Origin: Liolophura sinensis
Lineage: Eukaryota; Mollusca; Polyplacophora; Chitonida; Chitonidae
Direction of reading: 5' to 3'
NCBI RefSeq assembly: GCF_032854445.1
Contig: NC_088301.1
Location: 33,526,402 to 33,590,401, forward strand
DNA length: 64,000 bases
Under the pieces are notes generated by a model. It searched no databases, was not told the origin of the DNA, and was given only the letters and a program-made list of their open reading frames with translations. Within the stretch, counting starts at the first letter, position 1. Every line of letters starts with the position of its first letter. This document shows, in pieces, positions 40,301-46,400 of this stretch. A program made the translations under genes and the position numbers.

Positions 40301-41584
40301 CACATATTTTCACTCCTCCAAATTTTTAAATAACTCCAGGTTATAATGTTTTCGTTCATGCAGAGACTGTCTGGGTGTGGTTGACTGTGAGTGGTGCCAG
40401 AGTCAGCCAGATGGCAAGACCCCTCTAACCACTCCATATTGCGCCAGTCAGAGAGTTTGCTTTGGAGGTGTGGTTGGTGCCATCACTCCTTATGGGGACC
40501 AAGTGCGATGTAAGTGTACGCACTTTGTAACAGATTTAACATCCAATTTGTGCCTGATGTATTTCTCCAATGTTTTCACACATGGTATTTCAGCATGGTG
40601 TGACAGGTTTTTTGTAAATATCAGGAACAGGAAAGAGCTTTAAAAGATGTGGAGATATATATATGGCTGTAATTAGATCATTTTATCAGTGAGTGTGGGT
40701 TCTTTGCTTATTTCTGATTTGGTCACACTCTGACTTTACACCCTTACAGTTGCCCTTGAGGAAGAGGAGAGCATTGTGGTGAAGACCACCCCAGTGGGGC
40801 CGGTGGCTGGGGGTATCATGGGCTGCTTCCTTGTCCTAGCCCTGGGAGTTTACTGTTACAGACATCATGTCCATCGGAACAACAGACAGTACATCACCAC
40901 AATCCAGGAGAACCCAAATCGCATGTCGCACTACTACAATGAACCAGAGGATTTTGAGATCCATGAAGAACCAGGTACAGGTGGGTACTGCTAATATAAT
41001 CTTTATAGCTATTGATTAGGTAAAACTTGAAATAGTTATTGATCTCAACATGGCGTAACAAGATGTACGTTTGTGAACTAAAACATCTACTATATGTGAG
41101 AGATACAGATACAACATTTTCAGAATTAATTAAATTTATATTATTTTTCTTTTTGTTTTTTACAGGCCATACAAACATAGTACTAGCTTCATTTGAGAAT
41201 CCAGCAAGCATATCTCCATACCGTGTGAACACCTCATACAGAAGGCCAGCAGGAGGAGATAGTGACCATGGGTACAGCACTATGACCCCTCACGAGGACA
41301 GTGAACATGCCAGTCTTCCATGCCTTGAGCCGCTTATCATTGGAAAAGATCGTTACAAGCCAGCCCCATACCCGAGCACAAAGACTCCAACAATACCACC
41401 CCCACCGTCCTCCACAAGCAGGCGAAGTCGAAGCCCCACTCCGCCCCAGACCCGCATCGGTGGTTACTCAACCATCCCTGAACAAACCAGCCTACCTCCT
41501 CAAACAGTTCTGCCAAACACAATTCCTGAGGCTTCTAACAGCATTTTAGCTAATGTCCAAGTGCACATGGTGGACACTCATTAG
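11019..41584 (+). CDS. CACHD1: VWFA and cache domain-containing protein 1 (29 exons)
   Basis: Joining 29 exons with GT..AG introns gives one uninterrupted 1,349-residue protein (4,050 nt), close to the roughly 1,270 residues of vertebrate CACHD1. In order it has a signal peptide (about 1-40), a VWA domain (about 288-445) with MIDAS-like D296-x-G-x-S300, a first Cache domain (about 480-600), a second Cache domain (about 785-925), a Cys-rich membrane-proximal segment (about 1010-1135), one transmembrane helix (about 1150-1172) and a cytoplasmic tail with the conserved SDHGYSTM motif. The family resembles voltage-gated calcium channel alpha2delta subunits. Vertebrate CACHD1 raises T-type and N-type calcium currents and has also been linked to Wnt receptor complexes; that function is inferred here. 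ATG 11019 was chosen for its context (AAGATGG) and the signal peptide that follows. Phases match at all 28 junctions. Confidence 0.95.
11730..11905 (+). repeat. Unclassified dispersed repeat, copy 1
   Basis: About 175 bp here match, in reverse complement, the segment 15501-15735. Shared words include AATTTAGGG, GATATAAAAC, TGCTTCCTG/CGCTTCCTG, CCAAATTTCTAAA and TTAATATAAAAA. The order is conserved with small gaps. No A/B box, terminal repeat or coding frame was seen. Confidence 0.6.
12758..13010 (-). mobile_element. tRNA-derived SINE, copy 3 (reverse orientation)
   Basis: Reverse copy of the same SINE. The plus strand starts with GATTGGTGTTTTACGTTGTA and ends near CGCGCTAACCAACTTAGCCA, the complement of the A-box region. 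It is more diverged than the 4.5 and 9.7 kb copies, and the centre carries several small deletions. CTATATACAGAA (12746-12757) and CTATATATAGAA (13011-13022) form a probable 12-bp target duplication with one mismatch. It lies inside CACHD1 intron 1. Confidence 0.85.
13441..13640 (+). repeat. Half copy of the 53 kb foldback element
   Basis: About 200 bp match 53061-53265 in the same orientation. Shared words include CATTTGGGACCA, TAATAATGTTAC, CTTTTCAGCTAACAAATG and ATAAATATTATCATAAT. The opposite arm present at 53 kb is not found here, so this copy is truncated or represents a different version of the element. Confidence 0.65.
15128..15272. repeat. Imperfect palindrome
   Basis: TTCTACAAAATGT near 15128 and ACATTTTGTAGAA ending near 15271 are complementary. 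Between them lie the smaller palindromes CAGGCTGATAGATCAGCCTG and ATACATACATGTATGTAT. The segment could extrude as a cruciform or be a small foldback insertion in CACHD1 intron 1. Confidence 0.5.
15501..15735 (-). repeat. Unclassified dispersed repeat, copy 2 (inverted)
   Basis: Reverse-complement partner of 11730-11905. It is longer than copy 1 because of an extra stretch of about 50 bp in the middle. The two copies face each other about 3.6 kb apart within CACHD1 intron 1. Confidence 0.6.
15824..15960 (+). mobile_element. SINE tail fragment followed by tRNA-like head fragment
   Basis: AATTCTTGAGTTTGGTGTTA and the AAAGAAAGAAATAG tail (15824-15866) match the 3' end of the local SINEs. A B-box-like CAGGTTCGAAGCTGGCATTG (from about 15901) then starts a second fragment, which resembles the tRNA-like element at 56.1-56.3 kb. 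Both pieces are old and truncated. Confidence 0.5.
16280..16386 (+). mobile_element. Old SINE 3' fragment
   Basis: CCAGTTTCCGCTACCCAAAA, CTGACAACTATCGTATGAAG and GTTAAGCAGCAGTCAAATAA align in order with the SINE 3' half (CCCGGTTTCCACCCACCATA, GTCGTATAAGTG, GTAAAACACCAATCAA), ending in an AAATAAATAA tail. The head is missing. Confidence 0.5.
16490..17247. repeat. Nested foldback element, long terminal inverted arms
   Basis: Three pairs of inverted arms are nested. The outer pair is 16491-16524 with 17211-17246 (CTAAAGCCTAATCTTTATGA against the complement of TCATAAGGATAAGGCTTTTAG). The middle pair, 16532-16589 with 17100-17156, shares TACACAATCTCTGGATG and TGCTAATAGTCACATACAG. The inner pair, 16636-16703 with 16770-16846, shares GTTCATGCAGATATCG, AAGACAGGTGGAAGCTCTTG and TAAAAGAC. 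The right side carries about 50 bp extra between its outer and middle arms. No transposase frame was found inside. It is probably a non-autonomous foldback transposon, or an element that inserted into another. Confidence 0.7.
17429..17679. repeat. Second, inverted copy of the nested foldback core
   Basis: It matches the reverse complement of 16628-16855. Shared words, in order, include AAACTAATGCAGGTAAAAGA, GTTGAATATA, AAGTCATGTCTTTTA and CTCCTGAAATGCTGATT. It keeps internal inverted arms of its own but is more diverged. The outer and middle arms of the first copy are not evident here. Confidence 0.6.
21990..22196. repeat. Tandem repeat, about 2.5 units of 77-83 bp
   Basis: Units begin at about 21990, 22073 and 22150. 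Shared words are CATATGATCCATTTCAGTAA / CATGTGATCCAATTCAGTAA and TCTAAGTGATCAAGGCTT. The array ends 170 bp before CACHD1 exon 2. It has no coding content. Confidence 0.6.
22278..22314. repeat. (AT)n microsatellite
   Basis: About 18 uninterrupted AT dinucleotides lie 50 bp upstream of CACHD1 exon 2. They are likely polymorphic. Confidence 0.9.
22367..22429 (+). CDS. CACHD1: CACHD1 exon 2
   Basis: A 63-nt exon for residues 124-144 (starts G-I-Y-D-A-E, ends A-K-L-L-Q), phase 0 at both ends. The acceptor is a T-rich tract ending CTTGACAG and the donor is CAG|GTGGGT. It corresponds to the charged region after the M-Q motif in vertebrate CACHD1. Confidence 0.88.
23080..23150 (+). mobile_element. 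tRNA-like SINE head fragment
   Basis: CCGAGTGGTTAACACATGTA resembles a tRNA A box, and GCTGGCCTTGAACACC about 35 bases later is a weak B box. No body or tail is recognisable. It lies in CACHD1 intron 2 and is weakly supported. Confidence 0.3.
23295..23443 (+). CDS. CACHD1: CACHD1 exon 3
   Basis: Residues 145-194, entering phase 0 and leaving after two bases of a codon. It contains H-D-R-F-H-N-Y-L, matching the R-E-K-F-N-R-Y-L segment of vertebrate CACHD1, and a Cys pair (D-C-C-S) that is also conserved. The acceptor is GCATTTTAG and the donor is CAA|GTAGGT. Confidence 0.9.
23444..24564 (+). other. CACHD1 intron 3, with a short CpG-rich patch
   Basis: Mostly AT-rich and featureless. A patch at about 24187-24380 is clearly richer in G+C and CpG (for example AGCGCGCACAGAGCAGCGAC). 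I see no gene or known repeat in it. Confidence 0.5.
24565..24671 (+). CDS. CACHD1: CACHD1 exon 4
   Basis: Residues 194-230, ending one base into a codon. It contains R-R-T-S-C-D and A-F-N-P-G-R-N-L, matching R-T-I-S-C-D and A-F-N-P-G-R-D-L of the vertebrate protein. This is the region before the VWA domain. Confidence 0.92.
24875..25016 (+). CDS. CACHD1: CACHD1 exon 5
   Basis: Residues 230-277. The L-K-W-Q-Y-F motif is shared with vertebrates (I-K-W-Q-Y-F) and is typical of the segment preceding the VWA domain in alpha2delta-like proteins. The acceptor is GTTGTTTAG and the donor is CAG|GTACAT; it leaves after two codon bases. Confidence 0.92.
25017..26700 (+). other. CACHD1 intron 5
   Basis: 1.7 kb with no exon or gene recognised. 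It contains an old SINE 3' end at about 26525-26598, listed separately. The rest is AT-rich unique-looking sequence. Confidence 0.6.
26525..26598 (+). mobile_element. Old SINE 3' fragment
   Basis: CAACCATCATATAAATTAAA, CTTCTTGAGTACAGAGTGAA and CATCAGTCGAATAAATAAGT follow the order of the SINE 3' end and tail. It lacks the head and body and sits about 100 bp before CACHD1 exon 6. Confidence 0.55.
26701..26845 (+). CDS. CACHD1: CACHD1 exon 6 (start of VWA domain, MIDAS)
   Basis: Residues 277-325, ending in phase 0. It holds the first strand of the VWA fold and the metal-site motif D296-H-G-N-S300, matching D-H-G-A-S of vertebrate CACHD1. The usual integrin-type motif is D-x-S-x-S, so Gly at the third position is a CACHD1 trait rather than damage. 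The acceptor is ATGTTTCAG and the donor ATG|GTAAGT. Confidence 0.95.
27070..27205 (+). CDS. CACHD1: CACHD1 exon 7 (VWA domain)
   Basis: Residues 326-371. It begins [10 protein letters not shown], the second VWA strand (V-L-T-V-A-D-T-V in vertebrates). The acceptor is TTGTCACAG and the donor ACA|GTAAGT. Confidence 0.93.
27236..27352. repeat. Local tandem duplication in CACHD1 intron 7
   Basis: TCTCACTAAGGGTTGATTAC occurs twice, at about 27249 and 27311, each followed by T-A-rich sequence and GATCTTAA. Units are about 60 bp with small differences. It starts close after the exon 7 donor. Confidence 0.6.
27694..27777 (+). CDS. CACHD1: CACHD1 exon 8 (VWA domain)
   Basis: Residues 371-399. It contains [11 protein letters not shown], matching T-Q-H-A-V-G-F-Q-K-A-F. 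The Thr is in the region that supplies a MIDAS ligand in VWA domains. The donor is TGG|GTACGA. Confidence 0.92.
28146..28283 (+). CDS. CACHD1: CACHD1 exon 9 (VWA domain)
   Basis: Residues 399-445. It contains M-I-I-Y-I-S-R-G (vertebrate M-V-I-I-Y-L-S-A-G) and V-I-I-N-T-Y-A-V (V-M-I-L-T-Y-A-L), two core VWA strands. The acceptor is ACATTACAG and the donor ATG|GTGAGG. Confidence 0.93.
28284..30051 (+). other. CACHD1 intron 9
   Basis: 1.8 kb. No repeat copy or exon was recognised. The open frames here (up to 71 codons) lack splice and family support. Confidence 0.6.
30052..30152 (+). CDS. CACHD1: CACHD1 exon 10
   Basis: Residues 445-478, leading from the VWA domain into the first Cache domain. 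It contains F-M-Q-D-I-A-S-Q-N, matching F-L-R-D-L-A-E-Q-N. It ends in phase 0 at CCG|GTATGT. Confidence 0.92.
30367..30499 (+). CDS. CACHD1: CACHD1 exon 11 (first Cache domain)
   Basis: Residues 479-523. It contains the K-G-T-M-M start and the S-T-V-G-R-F-Y motif (vertebrate T-T-V-G-R-F-Y), typical of CACHD1 and alpha2delta proteins. A likely N-glycosylation site is N-N-T-T. The donor is AGG|GTAAAT. Confidence 0.94.
31200..31363 (-). mobile_element. tRNA-derived SINE, copy 4 (reverse, head lost)
   Basis: The plus strand reads TTATTTGATTGGTGTTTTAC, CGTACTCAAGAATATTTCAG and CCAGCATTATGGTGGGAGGA, the reverse complement of the SINE 3' half. It stops after GTACGGCCGGAAAGGAAGCC, so the tRNA-like head is absent, a normal result of 5' truncation. 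It lies in CACHD1 intron 11. Confidence 0.85.
31597..31746 (+). CDS. CACHD1: CACHD1 exon 12 (first Cache domain)
   Basis: Residues 523-573. It contains [11 protein letters not shown] (vertebrate I-V-G-V-D-V-N-L-A-Y-I-L-E-D) and D-I-T-Y-Y, core strands of the Cache fold, a small-ligand-binding domain also found in chemoreceptors. The acceptor is TGTGTTACAG and the donor CAG|GTAGAG. Confidence 0.94.
32007..32130 (+). CDS. CACHD1: CACHD1 exon 13 (first Cache domain)
   Basis: Residues 573-614. [12 protein letters not shown] matches G-Y-T-L-M-H-P-S-L-T-R-P, the most conserved Cache motif. The end, [12 protein letters not shown], matches H-Y-E-N-I-P-K-F-E-L-V-R. The donor is CAG|GTAAGG. The last 50 bases plus intron are tandemly duplicated just downstream. 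Confidence 0.95.
32081..32256 (+). repeat. CACHD1: 87-bp tandem duplication of exon 13 end plus intron start
   Basis: The unit 32081-32167 (last 50 bases of exon 13, its donor and 37 intron bases) is repeated at 32168-32256. Both copies carry ACTCACCAGGCTTTGAAC and CATCAGAACAAAAA. In the second copy the donor CAG|GTAAGG has become CAGATATGA, so it cannot splice as the first does, and it has no acceptor of its own. It is therefore a non-coding partial exon copy. Confidence 0.85.
32615..32714 (+). CDS. CACHD1: CACHD1 exon 14
   Basis: Residues 614-647, highly charged, with a possible N-glycosylation site (N-A-T). Ends F-A-K-Y-I-W-K-K. It is less conserved than its neighbours but placed as in vertebrates, where A-W-K-M ends the segment. 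The acceptor is TTTTTTTACTCCAG and the donor AAG|GTGGGT. Confidence 0.85.
32893..32971 (+). CDS. CACHD1: CACHD1 exon 15
   Basis: Residues 648-674. P-Y-I-V-V-I-K-V matches F-I-L-C-I-V-V-I of vertebrates. It enters phase 0 and leaves one base into a codon. The donor is ATT|GTAAGT. Confidence 0.87.
33308..33403 (+). CDS. CACHD1: CACHD1 exon 16
   Basis: Residues 674-706. L-M-Y-H-R-L-D-L-L and K-Q-V-A-T-L match L-L-Y-H-R-L-D-L-L and K-Q-L-A-T-L. The acceptor is TGTATTTCAG and the donor TAG|GTGAGA. Confidence 0.94.
33898..34040 (+). CDS. CACHD1: CACHD1 exon 17
   Basis: Residues 706-753. [13 protein letters not shown] and [12 protein letters not shown] are nearly identical to vertebrate CACHD1. 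It ends in phase 0 at AAG|GTATGT. This is one of the best-conserved stretches of the protein. Confidence 0.96.
34216..34313 (+). CDS. CACHD1: CACHD1 exon 18
   Basis: Residues 754-786, linking to the second Cache domain. The D-E/D-W helix region is variable; it ends F-I-L-R-R, matching Y-I-V-R-R. The acceptor is ACTGTTTCCAG and the donor GAG|GTGAGA. Confidence 0.92.
34450..34500 (+). mobile_element. Old SINE tail fragment
   Basis: ACAAATTCTTGAGTACAGAG followed by TTAACACTAATCAATCAG resembles the end of the local SINE (ATATTCTTGAGTACGGCGT, AAACACCAATCAAT). It is short and isolated in CACHD1 intron 18. Confidence 0.35.
34757..34840 (+). CDS. CACHD1: CACHD1 exon 19 (second Cache domain)
   Basis: Residues 786-814. 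[12 protein letters not shown] and D-P-T-K-R-M-W match the vertebrate Y-I-A-T-P-N-G-V, I-Y-P-G and D-P-T-R-R-Q-W. The donor is GTG|GTGAGT. Confidence 0.95.
34841..37215 (+). other. CACHD1 intron 19, hosts an inverted-repeat element
   Basis: 2.4 kb. Apart from the TIR element at 35891-36835, listed separately, I see no known repeat or exon. Segments with CpG-containing words near 34.9-35.0 and 35.3-35.4 kb may be edges of another old repeat, but their ends could not be paired convincingly. Confidence 0.6.
35891..36835. mobile_element. TA-flanked element with about 75-bp terminal inverted repeats
   Basis: The left end CTGTAAATGCCTTTTTTTTC and the complement of the right end (CCGTAAATGCCTTTTTATTT) begin inverted repeats that remain alignable for about 75 bp, with shared inner words TGCAGATTT/CGCAGATTT and ACACAT. 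A TA dinucleotide sits immediately outside both ends (35889-35890, 36836-36837), as expected for Tc1/mariner-like target duplication. The interior holds no transposase frame, so it would be non-autonomous. The superfamily is inferred only from the TA. Confidence 0.6.
37216..37326 (+). CDS. CACHD1: CACHD1 exon 20 (second Cache domain)
   Basis: Residues 814-851. [20 protein letters not shown] matches T-G-P-Y-L-D-V-G-G-A-G-Y-V-V-T-I-S-H-T-I, the Cache core. The acceptor is GTTGTTTCAG and the donor AAG|GTCAGT. Confidence 0.96.
37523..37645 (+). CDS. CACHD1: CACHD1 exon 21 (second Cache domain)
   Basis: Residues 851-892. [16 protein letters not shown] matches V-A-V-M-G-I-D-F-T-L-R-Y-F-Y-K. The donor is AAG|GTAGTC, a weaker but usable site with correct phase. 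Confidence 0.94.
37898..37997 (+). CDS. CACHD1: CACHD1 exon 22 (second Cache domain)
   Basis: Residues 892-925. [14 protein letters not shown] matches C-F-I-M-E-D-R-G-Y-L-V-A-H-P, and E-Q-Q-H-I-T-H-K is identical to vertebrates. It ends in phase 0. Confidence 0.96.
38234..38332 (+). CDS. CACHD1: CACHD1 exon 23
   Basis: Residues 926-958, phase 0 at both ends. [11 protein letters not shown] is identical to vertebrates, and S-D-R-T-I-Q-R-F-Y matches S-D-R-T-V-Q-R-F-Y. Acceptor TTTTTTTGTCAG. Confidence 0.96.
38682..38834 (+). CDS. CACHD1: CACHD1 exon 24
   Basis: Residues 959-1009, phase 0 at both ends. [13 protein letters not shown] and [10 protein letters not shown] match the vertebrate protein; N-Q-T is a likely glycosylation site. 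It ends in F-C-P-C-S-M (vertebrate F-C-A-C-S-M). Confidence 0.96.
39248..39363 (+). CDS. CACHD1: CACHD1 exon 25 (Cys-rich segment)
   Basis: Residues 1010-1048. The string [19 protein letters not shown] is nearly identical to vertebrate CACHD1 and forms a dense disulphide region. The donor is TTT|GTGAGT. Confidence 0.96.
39726..39842 (+). CDS. CACHD1: CACHD1 exon 26 (Cys-rich segment)
   Basis: Residues 1048-1087. N-P-S-C-H-P-V-P-E and L-E-Q-C-F-K-V-N-C match N-P-S-C-E-V-H-Q-E and L-H-Q-C-V-N-S-R-C. It enters and leaves after two codon bases. Confidence 0.93.
40364..40509 (+). CDS. CACHD1: CACHD1 exon 27 (Cys-rich segment)
   Basis: Residues 1087-1136. [11 protein letters not shown] and C-F-G-G-V-V-G-A match D-C-F-G-V-L-D-C-E-W-C and C-F-G-G-I-V-G-A; the D-C-x-W-C pattern recalls PSI-like modules. 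The donor is GAT|GTAAGT. Confidence 0.94.
40750..40974 (+). CDS. CACHD1: CACHD1 exon 28 (transmembrane helix)
   Basis: Residues 1136-1211. [12 protein letters not shown] is identical to the vertebrate juxtamembrane motif and starts the single helix (about 1150-1172), followed by a basic Y-R-H-H-V-H-R stop-transfer stretch. The donor used here is CAG|GTACAG. A second in-phase donor lies six bases on (CAG|GTGGGT, exon end 40980), which would add two residues. Confidence 0.94.
41166..41584 (+). CDS. CACHD1: CACHD1 exon 29 (cytoplasmic tail, stop)
   Basis: Residues 1211-1349 and the TAG stop at 41582-41584. [16 protein letters not shown] is almost the same as the vertebrate [16 protein letters not shown]. 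Proline-rich stretches (T-I-P-P-P-P-S-S and R-S-P-T-P-P-Q) could bind SH3 or WW domains, which is inference. It ends V-H-M-V-D-T-H, echoing the vertebrate V-H-T-V-D-A end. Confidence 0.96.
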
Positions 41585-42897
41585 GGACACAACTCACTTG
41601 GCAGCCATTTTTTTGTATATTAATGGAGAGCTTTATGGTGGAAATAGACTGATTAAAGTTAAAAGCAGATGTCACTGCGGGGTCTTCCAAAACCATTTTA
41701 CGGGTTTGTAAAATTCAGACTGCAAGTGAGATGATGGACAACATTTTCCTTCAGTAAGATACAGTAAGAGAGAACAGAGATATGTGGACACCACATTTGA
41801 GCTTTTCTCAAAATTCTCAAAAACCTGTAATTGTTCTGGTGTCTAGTGGTAAGGAGAAAGTTACATGAGTGATTGAAATGGCCAGTGGAAAGTGATATTG
41901 ATACCACAAATGACAAAAAGAAAGTGACAGTGTCAGAAGTGGCATGAAGAAAGCGATGTTGATTTTAGCTATGGCATGCAGGGAGTGATTTGTGTCTGAA
42001 AGTGGTGTTTAGAGAAAGTGTGGAAAAAAAAGACCCAAACAAACAAAAAGGTGTAAATATATGTTAAACAAGTTGTGTTAAAAAAGGGTGCTCCAAAACC
42101 ACTTTTGGCATTGGACTTCTGGACCTCCTGTTGAAATTGGCCACAGCGGAATACCGTGGTTGTCGCCAATGCAGTTGGATCATGCTTTGTATCGAAGGTG
42201 CTTATCACTTTCCTTTGTATGTCATATTCTGCAAGAGCCAGTGTTGAACATGGCTGTTGTCATGTAGCCCTCTGTTACCTCATTTGTGTATACATGTATA
42301 TGTTGTGTGGTTAATCGTTATTTTGAGCTCTGATTGCATACCTGTTGGTCACATCCTGGCTGCACAAGCATACAGGGTAATCACATACAGATAGTTCAAT
42401 TTTGTACATCTGTAGGAAAAGGGAGAAAAGAATTTAATGTGCAAATGTTACATGTAGTTTTCATGTTTCATTCAAAAAAACTGTCATCTGAGAATGTGTG
42501 TTAGTACAAGAATAAGAGATTTGTTCTGCAATATTCAGATTTTTGTCAAGTATACTCCATACTGGTACCCAGTGTCATACTGTGAAGGGTTGTGTTTCCT
42601 AGTGGCTCTTGTCCACTGGCCTACATAGTGTGAAATTTTTTTGCAAATATCCAGCTTCTGGCATGTCTTTAATTTTTTTCTATAGACTGTTATATGACCA
42701 TTTACTTTTGGATACCAAACCCTGTGAAAAGGCCTAATTTGAAAAAATTTTTAAAAAATAATATATAGTTTAAATATGGCTTTGACTTGCTTCAAATTTA
42801 CTGTGTAATGGCACAGTTGCTCAGACCTGTGAACATCAGAATTTCCATGGAGTGCTTTTACATGTAATCTGTTTTTATTGGTCTTCTTTAATGTTAG

Positions 42898-43044
42898 TAC
42901 GTGGGAAGGTCTTCCAGCAACCTGCAGATGGTCGTGGATTTCCCTGGGGCTCTGCCTGGTTTCCTCCCACCATCATGCTGGCCGCCATCGTATAAGTGAA
43001 ATATTCTTGAGTATGATGTAAAACACTAATCAAATAAATAAATA
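42898..43044 (+). mobile_element. SINE copy 5 (head lost), in probable CACHD1 3' UTR
   Basis: Begins at ACGTGGGAAGGTCTTCCAGC within the SINE body and runs through GGTTTCCTCCCACCATCATG, GTATAAGTGAAATATTCTTG and CAAATAAATAAATA. It is 5' truncated in the same sense as the host gene, so its A-rich tail would be read in the mRNA. Confidence 0.85.
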
Positions 43045-43411
43045 CCTTCTACTGTATCTAGTCGTGAAATTTAAAAAGGCTTTGATCTGTCCTGCCAGTT
43101 ATTAACATATGTACGTATGAATGTGCAAATGGAGATCATGTGACAAGAAAGGTTATCTTTAATACTTGTTAATATGGCGAAGACATGAAAATCAGTCTTT
43201 GAAAATGTGTCTTTGCAACATTTGCCATGTGAAAAACATGCAATATATGTTGCACACTTATTTTTTCAATTCCTCTTAAATGTGAACTTCAAAGGTTTCT
43301 ATTGTAATTCTGAAATTATTACCTGGGGATAGCTTCTGTTTTTAGACAAAGCTGTTTTATCCATTTTAATCTAAAGCCACTATGATAATTAACTTTAAAC
43401 TCCATTTGTAC

Positions 43412-43417
43412 AATAAA
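43412..43417 (+). promoter_or_regulatory. CACHD1: Candidate CACHD1 poly(A) signal
   Basis: AATAAA is followed 22 bases later by the GU-rich TTTTGTTGTTGTGGTT, the usual arrangement for cleavage and polyadenylation. A second candidate, AATAAA at 45657-45662, has an A-rich run after it and would give a 4.1 kb 3' UTR. Confidence 0.5.
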
Positions 43418-46400
43418 TCTTGCATTCTGTTCAGTATATTTTGTTGTTGTGGTTAACAACAGAGTGAATTACACAGGACTGCTGTGGCATCTTAAAGTTT
43501 TGTGGTTAAGGTTTTCATCAAATAAGAAATGCAAAATAATAGAAGTTAGTGTAAACTATCACCCTTTTTTAAATTTTTTTTAACAGGAATGTTAAAAGCC
43601 TTTTCAGTTCACTTTTAAGGATGAAGAAAATGTGTCTTTCCATAGTGTTTTGTGCTAGCTGTAGTGTTGACTGGCATAGATTTCTCTCTGTACCTTGTAA
43701 ATATACGTAAACGTCAGAGGATAACATTGTTCAACTACCTGTGTCCATGTCTGTTTGCTGAAGTGTTTTGCTTGTACCATAAATAGTAAAGATAGTAACA
43801 AAGGTTTGTGTAGATTGCCATAGACCTTATGGGTAAATAGGAAGATATAACAAAAATCTGTGAAGACGTCCAAGAGTAACCTTAAAACCAAAAACAGGGT
43901 TCATTATTATTGCAAATGTCTAAATGTTGCGTCCAGTTTCTAGCCATTGCGTCCAGCCATTTATAGCAGTTTGGTCAACCCCGTTAGGAGCTGTATTCAG
44001 GTATTTGACAGACAACTCAAGTCTTGCTTTGTAATATTTTATTACCTTGCAGAAAGAAATGACATTTGGTAGTACATGTAATGTCTCTAATAAGAGACTG
44101 CAAGGTTGGTATTTAAAAAAAGGGCCATTTTGCCATTGGTTGATCCAAGATTTTACTGATAGCTATTTTTTAACTTTGACTTAAATATTATCTCTTGTTA
44201 TAACAGTAATATGGTTCAATCAGCTGGTAAGAGTTAGTCTTTTCAATTTCAGAATGTTTTATGTGTCTTTTGACAACCAGTTTTACTCAGCAGAGGGTGT
44301 TGTTTTAAATATTCTTTGTTTTTCATACATGTTGCATTAGATTTAAACAGGGCAATTCAAAATTTTCTTTGAAAGTTTCTATTACCTGGCTAAGGATAAA
44401 ATGAAAATTTTCCAGTGAAATGGAATCTCCTGTTATGATCTGCTCATGAAATGTAAATCGTTCTGGTTGATACACAATTAGCCGCTGCTGATGAGCGGTT
44501 ATGTTTACAATTTGCTTCACCAAGCAGTGTTTTGAATTCATATGTATACTTGATTTAAAGTGTCACAGTTGTAGTACTTTCAGATCCATTTCTTAGGAAC
44601 AACAGAATCTCAGGGAATTTTATGATTTAGTCATGTCTGGTGCTGCTGCTGTGGGCTTTAATGAAAGTCATTCTAATTTGTCCATAGACATTAGAAATAA
44701 CCACTACCTATACTGTAGTAGATTGGCTCATGGTCTCTGTCTTTAAGTTTGCTTTCAAATTTTTTTAATCAACCAGTTGTTTAATGATAACATAGAATCA
44801 TTTTTACCCACTTTTGTATGAAAATTACTTGGACCTGCGTTAGTGCTTGTTGTTTACCTCCAGTTCACTAAGGCAGAATGACTGTAAATACAAGTACATA
44901 GTTCAGTCATAGATCAGTTTAAAAGAAATATTAATAAATCTGTACTCCTTACATTATGTGACTGACTTACACATATGATGGTTTATTTCATTTATTTAAA
45001 GAACAAACAAAGACAAAATGTCACCCTTCAATTTTGGTCACTCTTACTACAAATTTATGTCATCATCTTTTGTGCTAGAATCAACAAATTTCAAAATTAA
45101 AGTTTATAGCAGGCTCAATCCGTATATTTAGTTGAGAGAAAGAATTTTACATAACTTGGGTGCTTGGAACGTATACATGGTTTACTTGTCCGCTAAAAAT
45201 GTCAACAAATATGATGATCATACTCCAGAATTTTGTTGCACCTTTATGTCCAGAGATAACATATCACTCCAGTGTCCCGTCAGTGTATGTATACCCATAA
45301 CCTGTGCCACAGCATTTATTATTGGCTGCAGGCCGTCAAGGGTAATATGTAAATGTAATCAATAGATAAATTTTCATTGGCTGATAGTAGAAAGTGGCGG
45401 AAGTATTGAATGTGGAATGAAATGTTAAATGAAAGTGGGCATGATGCATTGTTCTGTATAACAGAGTCTTTGAGTGTTTAGGTTTAAATGATTGATAAAA
45501 TGATTATAAATATGTAGATGATGAAAAGTTACAACAAAGCCAAAAAATTCATTGTTCGTTTTGAAATGTGACAAAATTTTGTTGTTTTGTATGATGGAAT
45601 AGCCGTGCTGTTTTATATCTTGTATGTACAAAGGTCTAACCCTGTGGTTAGTTTTTAATAAAAAAAAATATCAAACATTAAATTCATCTTGTCTGCATTA
45701 TTTTTTCACTTTTTTGTTGTAGACAATGCTTAATAACAAGAATGTGGTGGAGTAGTCCTACAGCTGTGGTGCTCAACATACTGAATAATGATTAGAATTA
45801 ACATGACTACCATGCAACTGAAAAAGTCTTCAAGCCTGTGAAGTGAAAGGGCAAGGGTTCTTAGTATTTTCTATGTTCTGCAGAGGACGGTTATTCAAAA
45901 GTGTATTGTTATTACCAGGGTTTCCTTTTTAATACAAGTGTGATTTTGATACAAGGCAAGATATGTAATCCAGACTAAAGATTAGGCCGATAAAGTTCAT
46001 TTAAATTTAACATTGACGTTGCCTGATCCTCAAGTATCGCTACAAATCAACATTTCATTGAACTAAAAATTATAACACGGCTATATTAATTACTGGCCTC
46101 TGAAGTCTGGCAAGGAACCGCATTATAGGCATCATTGGATATGTTTTATAAAAAAATTGGAGTCATTCGGTCAGTGATTGAGACACCAGATTTATGACAT
46201 TCACACACTGTTGACTTCTTGTATTGAATCCTGTTTAAGAGCATATTATTAGGCACATCGCTCATAGTTAAACCTATGGGTCAAAACAGACATTTGTATT
46301 CCAGCTGTGCAACCAATAAGAACGTGCCATGTCAAGGCAATCGCAAGGCATATTCTTATCTTTTGTGAGAAAAAATTCTTTATGGTGTAAAGCAACACTG

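Larger units (their letters stand above)
41585..43440 (+). other. CACHD1: Probable CACHD1 3' untranslated region
   Basis: Sequence from the stop codon to the first good poly(A) signal, about 1.85 kb. It includes a SINE 3' half at 42898-43044. No intron or open frame of interest was seen. The limits are inferred; transcript data are absent. Confidence 0.55.
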
